Assembly (NCBI GenBank): GCA_041395945.1
Contig: JAWKZN010000001.1
Location: 2,604,001-2,668,000 of the forward strand
Direction: 5' to 3'
Source: Pseudomonadales bacterium
GTDB taxonomy: Bacteria; Pseudomonadota; Gammaproteobacteria; Pseudomonadales; Azotimanducaceae
DNA length: 64,000 nucleotides
Within the stretch, counting starts at the first letter, position 1. The number at the start of each line of letters is the position of its first letter. Under the pieces are notes generated by a model. That model made no database searches. It saw nothing but the letters and a program-made list of their open reading frames with translations, and was not told the origin of the DNA. Shown one piece after another: positions 41,173 to 49,513 of the stretch. A program made the position numbers and the translations under genes.

Positions 41173-43977
41173 ATGCTCTCCAAGCTTCTCAAATCAAAGA
41201 AACGGCTCGACGCCCCGGATCCGGCGGATCGCCTTGCCGCCATTACTGCCCTGGACGATGACCAGGCCGCGGCCAGTCAGGCCACCCTGGCGGCCATGGT
41301 TCGCAGCGATACGGATGATCGGGTGCGACGCGCGGCATTCGAGTATCTCAGCGATGAAAGCCAGCTCGCTGCGCTGCTGGACGCCGACGACTTTGCCGAA
41401 GCAGCGGCAGAACGTCTCGGCAGACATCTGCTCGCTCAGGGTTCCGACACCTCGAGCCCGCACCGGCACCACCCGCTTGTTGCCCGCTCGCTGTTGTGTC
41501 TGGCACCGAGCCCGGAGCGCATTGCCGGTATTGACGATCCGGTTGTACTGATCGACGTTCTGCTGCGCGCCGAACGCGGCGCGCGTGACAGACTCCTCGA
41601 CGCACCCCTGCTCAAGCAGTCGAGTGCGCTGACGGAGCTTGAGCGACGCACCCGGAACAGGGATAAGACCTTGAACCGTCTGGCCCGAACCGGACTCGAT
41701 GCCATCCGGACCAGCCGTACTCAGGCGCAACACCTGCAGACGCGGCTCGATGAACTTCTCGATGCACTGGAGCGCTCACTCAATCAGGCCGATATCAGCC
41801 AGATTCAGAAGCAGCGCGCGCTGCTCGTCGAAGCAGACTCAGCGCTGGCGGATCTGCAGCAGCTTGCACCCGGGATGGCCGCCTGCGGCGAACCGCTGAG
41901 TGCACTGGCCGATCAGCAGACGCGTCTCGACCAGCTGCGCGTCAAGATAAGTGCCGAACCTGCCGCGGCTGACCCTCAGCCCGTCATAGCCGACCTGCCC
42001 GCCGGTATCGACCCTTTCATCCATCTGGTCAGCGAATTCGAACGCCTCGAGCAGGATCTGCAAACCCGCACGGACTTCGATGCGCTGGCCGCCACCCGCC
42101 AGACGCTGACCGAGCAGTGGCTGGTCGCCGCAGATCATCAGCCGCCGAGCGGACCTCAGCATGCGGTGTTCGAGCGGATATCCCACGCCTACCGGGAGCT
42201 GGCGGACGCCCGGGAAAAGCTCGCAGGGATCCAGATCCCACAGCTCGCGCAGGACAGTCTGCCGGAGCAGATTCCCGGAGAGGCCGACGCGGCCCAGGCA
42301 CTGTGGCAGCAGGTGCGCAGACAGCGCGGCCAGCTGCGGCAGATCGGACAGGCTCTAGCGCGCCTGAACTGGCCGGACTGGGCGCCGCTGGCCGAGCCCC
42401 TCTCTACGCTCCTGGCAGTTCAGACTGCATCCCAGGCGCGGATCGACACACTGCTGGCCCAGGCGGAAACCGAGCGCGATGCCGCGGAAGCGCTGCTGGC
42501 CACCCTCGACAGCCAGGTCGAGCAGGGACAGAGCCAGGCGGCCCAGGCCAGTCTCAAGCAACTGCGTGCCCAGTTGCGCCGCCTGCCTGAACATCTCGCG
42601 GAGCCGCTGAATCGACGCCTGGGCCAGGATGCTGCGCGACTGGGCGAGCTGCGTGACTGGCAGACCTTTGTGACCACGCCCAAGCGTGAAGCACTGTGCG
42701 AGGCCATCGCCCGGCTGGCGGATGCGCCTCTGCCACCCGCCGATCAGGCCCAGCGCATCAAGAATCTGCGTGCCCAATGGCGCGCCCTGGGACCCATCAC
42801 CCAGGCAAAGGATCGGGCTCTGCTCGAGACCTTCAATCAGTCTGCGGAGCGCGCCTTCGAACCCTGCCGCGCCTACTTTGCCGAGCAGGCCGAGGTGCGC
42901 GCCGCGAATCTTGCCGCCCGGGAACAGATCTGTGCCCAGCTCGAGCGCTATCTGGAAGAGACCGACTGGCCCCGGGCCGACTACAAGGCAGCGGAAAAAA
43001 TCATGCGCACCGCCCGGGATGCCTGGCGTCCGCTGCACCCGGTGGATCGGGGTGCCGGCAACAAGATTCAGGCCCGCTTCGAGTCGCTGCAGGCTCGACT
43101 CCACGACCATATCAGGGCCGAGTGGGAGCGCAATCTGGAAACCAAGCGTGGCATCGTTGCCGAGGCGGAAGCCCTGCTCTCCTCGGAGCTGAGTCCGTCC
43201 GAGCGCGCAGCCGCCAGCAAAGCGCTGCAGCGGCGCTGGCAGGCGGTGGGACCGACCCCGCGGCGTCCGGATCAGCAGCTCTGGCAGGCGCTGCGCCGGG
43301 CCAGTGACCGGGTATTTGCCGGGCTCGACGACGCTCGAGCGGCCGCCAGAGACGCCGCGATCGCGGATGAACGGGCAACCGGGCAGCTGCTTGCCGAGTT
43401 TGCCGCGGCCGTCGCGGCGCTGGATGCCGACCACCGGCCCGAGCAGCGGGTTCTGAGCGATTTTCAGACACGCTTCGAATCCCTGCCCCTGCTCCCCGAA
43501 CGCAGCCAGCGGGCAGCACAGAAACGTTTCGACGATCTCGCCCGCAGCTATCAGTTCGCCCTCCGGGATGCTGCAGCCGCCAGCAGACGCAATCGTCTGC
43601 GCACACTGCAGACCCTGGATGAGTCTGTCAGCGCTCAGGAGCGCGCGCGTGCCGAAGGCGCAGAAGCCGGCGCCGAGCCGACCGATGCGCTGCTCCTGGA
43701 GCGCTGGACGTCGACGGCGCCGGTGGCCACCGACGTACTGCAGCGCATGACCATCGAAGCGGAGATCGCCGCCGGACTGGATTCTCCGCCGGCAGATCGG
43801 GATACCCGGCTGGCGATCCAGGTCGACATCATGAACTCCGGCATGGGCCGACGGGCGTTGCGCACAGACGCCAGGGCGCTGGCCGAGGACTGGTGCCGAC
43901 TGGGACCGAAACTCGAAGATGTGGCCGGGCTCAGATCCCGTTTTTTCGCCGCACTCGACGTGCTGGAAAAGCTCTGA
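41173..43977 (+). CDS. DUF349 repeat protein
   Basis: A 934-residue, almost wholly helical, Gln/Ala/Leu/Arg-rich cytosolic protein. Residues ~15-85 look like short HEAT-type helices (DRLAAITALDDDQAA, RVRRAAFEYL). The C-terminal half has repeated DUF349 helices of the form LRAQWRALGPI, ARDAWRPLHPV and LQRRWQAVGPTP. No enzyme motif is seen. DUF349 proteins are widespread in gammaproteobacteria and their role is unknown. It starts 18 nt after the CDGSH gene. Confidence 0.85.
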   Translation: MLSKLLKSKKRLDAPDPADRLAAITALDDDQAAASQATLAAMVRSDTDDRVRRAAFEYLSDESQLAALLDADDFAEAAAERLGRHLLAQGSDTSSPHRHHPLVARSLLCLAPSPERIAGIDDPVVLIDVLLRAERGARDRLLDAPLLKQSSALTELERRTRNRDKTLNRLARTGLDAIRTSRTQAQHLQTRLDELLDALERSLNQADISQIQKQRALLVEADSALADLQQLAPGMAACGEPLSALADQQTRLDQLRVKISAEPAAADPQPVIADLPAGIDPFIHLVSEFERLEQDLQTRTDFDALAATRQTLTEQWLVAADHQPPSGPQHAVFERISHAYRELADAREKLAGIQIPQLAQDSLPEQIPGEADAAQALWQQVRRQRGQLRQIGQALARLNWPDWAPLAEPLSTLLAVQTASQARIDTLLAQAETERDAAEALLATLDSQVEQGQSQAAQASLKQLRAQLRRLPEHLAEPLNRRLGQDAARLGELRDWQTFVTTPKREALCEAIARLADAPLPPADQAQRIKNLRAQWRALGPITQAKDRALLETFNQSAERAFEPCRAYFAEQAEVRAANLAAREQICAQLERYLEETDWPRADYKAAEKIMRTARDAWRPLHPVDRGAGNKIQARFESLQARLHDHIRAEWERNLETKRGIVAEAEALLSSELSPSERAAASKALQRRWQAVGPTPRRPDQQLWQALRRASDRVFAGLDDARAAARDAAIADERATGQLLAEFAAAVAALDADHRPEQRVLSDFQTRFESLPLLPERSQRAAQKRFDDLARSYQFALRDAAAASRRNRLRTLQTLDESVSAQERARAEGAEAGAEPTDALLLERWTSTAPVATDVLQRMTIEAEIAAGLDSPPADRDTRLAIQVDIMNSGMGRRALRTDARALAEDWCRLGPKLEDVAGLRSRFFAALDVLEKL

Positions 43978-43990
43978 GTCTGCGGGGCCC

Positions 43991-44767
43991 ATGGCGCCTC
44001 TCAAGCTGCACTGGTCCCACTCCAAGCCCAATTTCGGCGACTGGCTGTCACCGCTGATCTGTGAGTATCTGAGCGGGCGTCCGATCGTGCACGCGGAGTT
44101 TTCCAGTTGCGACCTCGTCGCCGTGGGCAGTCTGCTGCAGCGTGCGACCGAGCACTTCTGGAACCGGCGTGTCGAGGTCTGGGGAACCGGGCATATCGCC
44201 GCACGCGCGCCCGCACCCAGCCGCCATCACTATCACGCCCTGCGCGGACCGCTCTCTGCCGCCTGTATCACCAACCATTCTGTCCAGGTATTCGGTGATC
44301 CAGGTCTGCTGGTGGATCGTGTGTTCGGTCCGTCGAAGCCGCAGCGCCGGACCCGGCTCGGCATCGTCCCGCACTATCGGGATCAGGAGGATGGCTCCAT
44401 CGCGGCCCTTGCCGCGGGAATCAGCGGCAGCCGCATCATCGACGTCTTCGATCCACCGCCGAGCGTGGTGGCTCAGATCGCGTCCTGCGACTTTGTGGTG
44501 TCCTCGAGCCTGCACGGACTGGTGGTGGCCGACAGCTACCGGGTACCCAACTGCTGGCTGAAAGTCTCGGACAGGCAGCGCGGAGAGGGATTCAAATACG
44601 CCGATTATTACGGTGCATTCGGCCTCGACGCTCCGGAACCGCTGCGCATCGAGGATTCGCTACCGACCCTCGACGATATCGCCACCCATATCGGTGACTG
44701 TCGACGGGAGGAGCTGGAGACGCTGAAAGACGCCCTGTGCACCAGCTTTCCCTTTCTGCCGCGCTAA
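43991..44767 (+). CDS. Polysaccharide pyruvyl transferase-like protein
   Basis: A 258-residue GT-B-like protein that resembles ExoV-type ketal pyruvate transferases, which add pyruvate to surface polysaccharide sugars. The family feel comes from LHWSHSKPNFGDWLSPLI at the start, VAVGSLLQRATE, FGDPGLLVDRVF, LGIVPHYRDQEDG and SCDFVVSSSLHGLVVADSY. ATG 43991 is preferred because the upstream frame overlaps the DUF349 gene. It stands alone with no exopolysaccharide cluster around it and is convergent with the sulfotransferase gene (19 nt apart). Confidence 0.75.
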   Translation: MAPLKLHWSHSKPNFGDWLSPLICEYLSGRPIVHAEFSSCDLVAVGSLLQRATEHFWNRRVEVWGTGHIAARAPAPSRHHYHALRGPLSAACITNHSVQVFGDPGLLVDRVFGPSKPQRRTRLGIVPHYRDQEDGSIAALAAGISGSRIIDVFDPPPSVVAQIASCDFVVSSSLHGLVVADSYRVPNCWLKVSDRQRGEGFKYADYYGAFGLDAPEPLRIEDSLPTLDDIATHIGDCRREELETLKDALCTSFPFLPR

Positions 44768-44786
44768 CCTCCGGGCCACCGCGCAA

Positions 44787-45716
44787 TCAGTCCATCCCGC
44801 CCGTACGTCCATTTTCCAGCCAGTTCCGGTACTCGGCAGGCAGCTGCGCCATGACTGCTTCATACAGCGCCAGATCTTCCTCATCCAGCACGCCGACCCA
44901 GCGTCCGTTGGTTCCTTTGTTTATAAAAGTGTGAGCACCCCCCTTGAAAGCGAAATCGATGTTCTCCCCCACCACCCTCCCCGGATCCTTTTTCACCTCT
45001 TCGAAGCTGCAGCGCCGCACGACGTCCTGCCACTGCCCGGCCGGCAGATCGATGTCGAGATAGCCGGCAATGCGCCGCATTTCACCACCCAGATCTGCGA
45101 GCAGGTCATTGAAATGCAGCATCAGGATGTTGGGGAGATGCCGGTAGCGCCAGTAAGTGAGTGCATGACTCAGATGGGACCAGTAAGGGTATCCGCCGAT
45201 CTCCCACTCGAACCCGCTCTTCGTCATCCAGGTGCGCCAGGTGGTCTTGGTGTCGTCCAGAAGGCGGGGGAAGGGGTCACCAACCAGCCCCGGGACATTG
45301 TTCATCGCCGTGTAAAACGCTTCCGTGTGACTGCCCCAGTGATTGAGCAGCGACATGAACACATCCCGTGGATCCCGCGACACGCAGATGTACTTCGTCT
45401 GTTCGTTGTAGGGGATCCCGTCCAGCGGCAGGTGGGTTTTCAGGTAGCGCCTGTGGGTTTGAGCCTCCAGCTGACCCAGCACCAGCTCCAGCGGAAAAAC
45501 CCGCTGATCCAGCCAGGGTGAGATGAAGCTCGCTGGTCCAGGTAGATCTCCATCGGGAAACAGCAGATTGCCGACGATGGTCTGGGTGAAGGTGGTACCC
45601 GCCTTGTAGGAAGTCGCGATCACGATGTCGTCGCTGCGGGGTGTGAACCAGTTCCAGCGGGTGCTGTCCATATGGTGGTTCTGATAAACGTGTTCCCGTC
45701 GAGGCAGATCGCTCAT
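44787..45716 (-). CDS. Sulfotransferase domain protein (PAPS-dependent)
   Basis: Transfers sulfate from PAPS to an alcohol or amine. The 309-residue protein has the 5'-phosphosulfate loop TSYKAGTTFTQ at residues ~36-46 and the 3'-phosphate-binding CVSRDPRDVFMSLLNH. The C-terminal family motif reads FKGGAHTFINKGTNGRW. This resembles animal cytosolic sulfotransferases more than Stf0-type enzymes and is often seen in marine proteobacteria. The frame continues to 45902, but ATG 45716 has GGAAG upstream and gives a sensible N-terminus. It is divergent from the selenoprotein gene, 158 nt between the two starts. Confidence 0.9.
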   Translation of the reverse strand: MSDLPRREHVYQNHHMDSTRWNWFTPRSDDIVIATSYKAGTTFTQTIVGNLLFPDGDLPGPASFISPWLDQRVFPLELVLGQLEAQTHRRYLKTHLPLDGIPYNEQTKYICVSRDPRDVFMSLLNHWGSHTEAFYTAMNNVPGLVGDPFPRLLDDTKTTWRTWMTKSGFEWEIGGYPYWSHLSHALTYWRYRHLPNILMLHFNDLLADLGGEMRRIAGYLDIDLPAGQWQDVVRRCSFEEVKKDPGRVVGENIDFAFKGGAHTFINKGTNGRWVGVLDEEDLALYEAVMAQLPAEYRNWLENGRTGGMD

Positions 45717-45874
45717 CGCGTGCTTCCTTCTGTTAATCCCAACACCGTTGCAGCAGGCACTGTCACCGCTCACTACCGGCCCGTCAACGCCGGAGTCGCC
45801 TGCCCCCAGTCCGGGCTGGATCCAAAAAAGCTTTGTGCCTATCCTCCACGGAACTTTGCGCACCTGAACCTTCG

Positions 45875-46150
45875 ATGAAAACAGTCGTCTTTTACCACTC
45901 ACCCCGCTGAGGCCGCTGCCGAGCGGCAGGTCTGTCGCTGGAAAAGCTGCAGCCGGATTTCCCGGACATCGCCATCACCCGGGTAAACGTGCTCGAACAT
46001 CCGGAGGCGCCGCGCGAGAAGGGTATACGGAGGTATCCGACGCTGACGGACGGCGAGCGGAAACTGGATGTGCTGTTCATGACGCGGGGGAGAATCCGAC
46101 GCTTTCTCGCGCAAGCGAGCGGCCAGGGGGCCCAGGGGGACTCTGATTGA
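45875..46150 (+). CDS. Small thioredoxin-fold selenoprotein with UxxC redox motif (in-frame TGA = selenocysteine)
   Basis: Reading from ATG 45875, codon 12 is TGA (45908-45910) and the frame then continues to TGA 46148-46150, giving 91 residues. The start reads VVFYHSPR-U-GRC, so the TGA takes the place of the first redox cysteine of a thioredoxin/glutaredoxin CxxC (U12, C15). A helix follows (RAAGLSLEKLQPDF), then a strand (ITRVNVLEH), the cis-proline loop IRRYPTL (P55) and a final strand-helix (LDVLFMTRGRIRRFLAQ): a complete minimal thioredoxin fold. Both sides of the TGA read as sensible protein in one frame, so this is recoding rather than decay. A bacterial SECIS-like hairpin directly follows. 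The ribosome-binding site is weak. Partners are unknown; it is convergent with the PhoQ-type kinase gene (6 nt). Confidence 0.85.
45911..45939 (+). promoter_or_regulatory. Bacterial SECIS-like stem-loop after the in-frame TGA
   Basis: AGCGGC (45922-45927) pairs with GTCGCT (45934-45939), including one G.U, around the loop AGGTCT (45928-45933). The loop starts 17 nt after the TGA. As I recall, the SelB-binding hairpin of E. coli fdhF has the same AGGUCU loop at the same distance, with the key G and U at positions 23 and 24 from the UGA. The fdhF bulged U17 is C here. Confidence 0.8.
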
Positions 46151-46156
46151 GTTTCC

Positions 46157-47485
46157 CTATGGCAGACGCAGACTCACCGCCGCCCCGCCCAGTGCGCTGG
46201 CTCCGATGGCAATGCTGCCCCCATAGGCGCTGACCAGTTCCTGCACCATCGCCAGCCCTATGCCCTGTCCTGTCTGGATTTCATCCGCCCGGGTACCGCG
46301 ATTCAGCACTTCCTCCCGCAGCGCGACGGGAATGCCCGCGCCATCGTCTTCCACCACCACCACCACGGGGCTGCTGCCACTGGCAGAAATCCGGACACGC
46401 TGCTGCGTGTACTTGAATGCGTTGTCGATGAGATTGCCCAGCATCTCCATGAGATCCCGCTCATCACCGCGCACGTTCAAAGTTCCGGGTATGCGGACTT
46501 CGACTTCGATGGTCCGGTCCGCATAGGCTTTGCGCAGCGCACGCAGCAGCCGCTCCACCAGAGTGGCCAGCGGAACCGGTCTGCCGACCACCACCGGTCC
46601 GGTCACAGCGGCACGACTGAGCTGATGGGTGACCGTGCTCTCCATGCGATCGAGCTGCTCACACAGCAGCGCCTGGGCAGGATCCCGGGAGGCGAGCTCA
46701 TTGCGGATCACCGCGAGCGGTGTTTTGAGACTGTGGGCCAGATCTTCCATGGCCTTGCGGTAGCGGCTGCGGCTGCGGCGTTCGTGTTCAACAAATCGAT
46801 CGAGATTCACTGCCAGTGCCTGCACCTCGACCGGATAGTCCGCAGACAGCCGATCCCGACGGCCCTCCTCCAGCTCACTGATCTCGCTGGCCATGGTGCG
46901 CAGCGGCCGCAACCCCCAGCGCACCGCCAGATACTGTGCAAGCACGAAGAACAGCGTGACGGCGCCGAGCCCGATGTACAGATTGCGACGGAAATTGTCG
47001 ATGGCCGCCAGGAACGGTCGCTGATCGGTCCCCACCGAGAAGGTCACCAGCGCGTCCGCCGACTCCTCCCAGATCACCGCATAGCTGAGAAAAAAACGCC
47101 CTACAGCAGATTCGCTGCCGTTGGCTGCTTCGAATCTGAATTCACCCGGACGCAGTGGTCCATCCGCTGGAAAGTTCACACCGGTGGTGATGGCTGAGGG
47201 AGAGAGCCAGTCGGGCCTGCCGTCGAAGGCGTTGATCCGGGCGTAGAGGCCGCTCTCGGGCTGATTGAGTCGAGGCTCGGGCAGTTCTCCGCCGAAACTG
47301 AAGCCTGCCGCCGAATCGTTCACGGCCCCCATCAGGGAATAGATCACGAGGCGCAGCTGTTCTTCCGCGCTGTCCAGCACGCTGGCACGAAACGAGCGGT
47401 CCAGAACAACACCTGCCAGAGACAGGAAGGTGCCGAGAACTACTGTGGTGATCACCAGCAGGCGGGTCTGGATCCCTGCCTTCAA
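46157..47485 (-). CDS. PhoQ-like sensor histidine kinase
   Basis: Inner-membrane two-component sensor of 442 residues. A first membrane helix (LLVITTVVLGTFLSLAGVV) is followed by a periplasmic domain of ~150 residues and a second helix (LYIGLGAVTLFFVLAQYLA). HAMP and dimerisation segments lead to DLAHSLKTPLAVI with the phospho-accepting His, a spelling typical of the PhoQ group. The ATPase domain has NLIDNAFKYT, EDDGAGIP and GQGIGLAMV. It overlaps the response regulator gene by 4 nt. Whether it senses magnesium, pH or peptides is not readable; the PepSY gene upstream suggests an envelope signal. Confidence 0.9.
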   Translation of the reverse strand: MKAGIQTRLLVITTVVLGTFLSLAGVVLDRSFRASVLDSAEEQLRLVIYSLMGAVNDSAAGFSFGGELPEPRLNQPESGLYARINAFDGRPDWLSPSAITTGVNFPADGPLRPGEFRFEAANGSESAVGRFFLSYAVIWEESADALVTFSVGTDQRPFLAAIDNFRRNLYIGLGAVTLFFVLAQYLAVRWGLRPLRTMASEISELEEGRRDRLSADYPVEVQALAVNLDRFVEHERRSRSRYRKAMEDLAHSLKTPLAVIRNELASRDPAQALLCEQLDRMESTVTHQLSRAAVTGPVVVGRPVPLATLVERLLRALRKAYADRTIEVEVRIPGTLNVRGDERDLMEMLGNLIDNAFKYTQQRVRISASGSSPVVVVVEDDGAGIPVALREEVLNRGTRADEIQTGQGIGLAMVQELVSAYGGSIAIGASALGGAAVSLRLP

Positions 47486-48153
47486 GCAGCGGTTTCCTGA
47501 TTGAAGCGATAGCCCTGGCCGCGGATGGTGCGGATCGGATTCACCGGCAGCAGTTTCTTGCGCAGGCGGCCGACGAAAACTTCGATCACGTTACTGTCCC
47601 GATCGAAATCCTGTTCGTACAGGTGGTCGGTGAGTTCGGCCTTGGAGACGACCCGGTTCGGATTGAGCATCAGGTATTCGAGCACCTTGTACTCGTACGC
47701 GGTGAGTTCAATCAGACTCTCTGCGACCCGCACTTCCTTTTTCGCGGTGTCGAGGCGCAGATCACCCTGAATGATAACCGGCGAAGCATAACCGGCGGCC
47801 CGACGGATGAGCGCATTGATCCGCGCCAGCAGTTCCTCGATCTGGAAAGGCTTGGTGAGATAGTCATCTGCACCCGCCTCAAGGCCTTCCACCTTGTTCT
47901 GCCAGTTGCTGCGGGCGGTCAGAACCAGAACCGGAAACTCCCGGTTGAGTTTGCGCAGTTCGCCGATCAGATCGATGCCATCGAGCTTTGGCAGCCCGAG
48001 ATCGACGACGGCGGCGTCGTAATCGTATTCCCGACCGAAGTAAAGACCCTCCTCGCCATCCGCCGCCACGTCGACGATGAAGCCTGCCTCCTTGAGTCGG
48101 GCCTTGAGCTGGGCCGAGAGATTCGGCTCGTCTTCCACCACCAGAATGCGCAT
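47482..48153 (-). CDS. PhoP-like response regulator, OmpR family
   Basis: A 223-residue DNA-binding regulator. The receiver domain has the acidic pair in VEDEP, the phosphorylated aspartate in AAVVDLGLPKLDG at about 51, the Thr of LVLTARS and the Lys of YLTKPF. The winged-helix domain ends SNVIEVFVGRLRKKL and IRTIRGQGYRF. The high similarity of its motifs to PhoP and the adjacent PhoQ-like kinase (4-nt overlap) define the pair. The PepSY gene lies 23 nt upstream in the same direction. Confidence 0.94.
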   Translation of the reverse strand: MRILVVEDEPNLSAQLKARLKEAGFIVDVAADGEEGLYFGREYDYDAAVVDLGLPKLDGIDLIGELRKLNREFPVLVLTARSNWQNKVEGLEAGADDYLTKPFQIEELLARINALIRRAAGYASPVIIQGDLRLDTAKKEVRVAESLIELTAYEYKVLEYLMLNPNRVVSKAELTDHLYEQDFDRDSNVIEVFVGRLRKKLLPVNPIRTIRGQGYRFNQETAA

Positions 48154-48176
48154 GACTTGAGATCCTCGTGACTGGC

Positions 48177-48497
48177 TCAGCGGGAGGAAACGCGGCCTTC
48201 CGAGTCCACGTAATAATTTTTTACGCGCTTTTCATCAACCAGCACCCGGATGTTGTATCCGCGCTGGCCGCCTTTGTTGACCGGGCTCGCGGAAAGCACC
48301 CGGCCACCGGTCTCGCGACGTACCATGTCGGCCGCCTGCTCGAGAGAGATACCGGCTGGTCTGGAATAGTAGTTGGGCTCGGCCTGCTGATCGGCACGGG
48401 CAACGGGTGAGAACGCCATCGGCAGCACCAGCAGCAGGCCGATCAGCGCTCTGCGCCCCACCGTCTGCCTCACACTCAACTGCTCTGACCTTCTCAA
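48177..48497 (-). CDS. PepSY domain protein, exported
   Basis: Small periplasmic protein of up to 106 residues with a signal peptide (ALIGLLLVLPMAFSPVARA) and one PepSY domain (ISLEQAADMVRRETGGRVLS, then YNIRVLVDEKRVKNYYVD). PepSY domains are thought to inhibit proteases or sense envelope state. It leads the regulator-kinase pair, a frequent arrangement in gammaproteobacteria. The longest frame starts at TTG 48497; GTG 48473 is an alternative. A 15-nt tandem repeat lies directly upstream, within the likely promoter or leader. Confidence 0.85.
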   Translation of the reverse strand: MRRSEQLSVRQTVGRRALIGLLLVLPMAFSPVARADQQAEPNYYSRPAGISLEQAADMVRRETGGRVLSASPVNKGGQRGYNIRVLVDEKRVKNYYVDSEGRVSSR

Positions 48498-48516
48498 GCG
48501 ATTCTTCCGTTCGGTA

Positions 48517-48576
48517 CTTTCTGTTTCAGGGCTTTCTGTTTCAGGGCTTTCTGTTTCAGGGCTTTCTGTTTCGGTA
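48517..48576 (+). repeat. 15-nt tandem repeat, four units
   Basis: CTTTCTGTTTCAGGG starts at 48517, 48532 and 48547 without change; a fourth unit at 48562 ends differently (CGGTA). The array sits 20-80 nt before the PepSY start, between it and the upstream glycine-zipper gene. Copy number could vary between strains. Confidence 0.92.
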
Positions 48577-48683
48577 CTTCCGTTTCGAGCTTTTCTGTCC
48601 GACTCTTTCTTTCCGACTCTTTCCGTGCCGCCGCACGCAACTGTCTGCGTTGCGTACGGCGGTCATTGTACCCCCAAATCCCA

Positions 48684-49226
48684 TCAGGCCGGCGTGACGT
48701 GCACCCGCACCCGCAGGTATTTACCCGGGTCGTGATCCATGCGGGTGGTGAACAACTCGCCCGCATAGCGGTAGGTGACATCGTAGCCACTCAGCTGCAT
48801 CTCCTGCCGGGACTCCTGCACGGTTTCACAGACCTCTTCGGTACGGTAGCTCACCGGCTGCCGGTAGTAATCGCCTTCCCGGCTGGCTGCATTGCGGTTG
48901 GAGATGTCCCGGCCGATGGTACCACCCAGCACCGCACCCACCGCAGTACCCACCTTCTTGTTGGTCTTGTTATGACCCACGGCGTTGCCGATCGCACCAC
49001 CTATGATGGCGCCGACAATCGGACCGGTGTAGGAACGGTACGGGCTGCGGGGGGTGTCGTAGGACACCGGAACCTGTTCGAGTCGGCATTGCTCCACCGG
49101 CACCCGATAGGTCACGGTCTCGTACACCGGATCCACACCGACCACTTTAGCCCGGTCGTAGCTGGTACCGGCCATCGCCAGAGAAGGTACCAGGAGGACG
49201 GGAATCATCAGTTTTGCCACAGACAT
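48684..49226 (-). CDS. Glycine-zipper 2TM domain outer-membrane/periplasmic protein (17 kDa antigen type)
   Basis: 180-residue exported protein. A signal peptide (LMIPVLLVPSLAMA) precedes a mature part beginning GTSYDRAKVVGVDPVYE. The glycine zipper lies in IVGAIIGGAIGNAVG and VGTAVGAVLGGTIG. These helices insert in or lie on the outer membrane in relatives of the Rickettsia 17 kDa antigen. Four conserved cysteines are scattered outside (EQCRLEQV, EEVCETV). The frame is open to 49358, but ATG 49226 with GGAG upstream gives the signal peptide. Function unknown; envelope integrity is assumed for relatives. Confidence 0.85.
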   Translation of the reverse strand: MSVAKLMIPVLLVPSLAMAGTSYDRAKVVGVDPVYETVTYRVPVEQCRLEQVPVSYDTPRSPYRSYTGPIVGAIIGGAIGNAVGHNKTNKKVGTAVGAVLGGTIGRDISNRNAASREGDYYRQPVSYRTEEVCETVQESRQEMQLSGYDVTYRYAGELFTTRMDHDPGKYLRVRVHVTPA

Positions 49227-49386
49227 CGAACTGCTCCTTATTGATGTTCGTGGCGGCAGATTAGCGGCAGCAGACTGAACACATTCTGAATGCCCGAAAG
49301 CCCTTGAAAACCGGGCTCCGGGAGGCGCCTTCGGCCACAGCCGTGACGGATTTTTCACGCCGGCCCGACCGGATGAGACCGCCAGG

Positions 49387-49478
49387 GAGTTCGGAGGGCG
49401 GTTGATCAGAGCGAGGGCGAGGACGGGCTACCCCGGGCCTCGCTCGGCAGCTGCGCTGGCCTGGCAAGATCAACCGCA
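49387..49478 (+). repeat. Large palindromic repeat, copy 5 (truncated)
   Basis: Matches the left half of copies 1 and 3: TTCGGAGGGCGGTTGATCAG, an arm close to copy 3, then GGCCTCGCTCGGCAGCTGCGCT. The right half is missing. The sequence ends in GATCAACCGC, which is complementary to GCGGTTGATC near its left end, so a short hairpin can still close. It lies in the 566-nt gap between the glycine-zipper and glycerate-kinase-like genes, 37 nt before the MITE-like element. Between 49227 and 49386 I see nothing distinct. Confidence 0.75.
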
Positions 49479-49513
49479 GGGGTCCTCAGCACTGAATTGG
49501 TGAAGGGCGCAGC

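Noticed and set aside
42355..44031. 558-codon minus-strand frame
   Set aside because: Antisense to the DUF349 gene; no recognisable domain.
45875..45910. Reading the TGA at 45908 as a true stop (pseudogene or 11-residue peptide)
   Set aside because: The downstream frame has a complete thioredoxin fold, no other lesion, and a SECIS-like hairpin at the right spacing. A genome check for sel genes remains decisive.
45892..46080. Minus-strand frame antisense to the selenoprotein
   Set aside because: Ser/Arg-rich translation with no family resemblance; the plus-strand frame through the TGA is far more protein-like.
48494..48790. Minus-strand 98-codon frame containing KQKAL repeats
   Set aside because: The repeats are just the 15-nt tandem array translated, and the rest overlaps the glycine-zipper gene in another frame.
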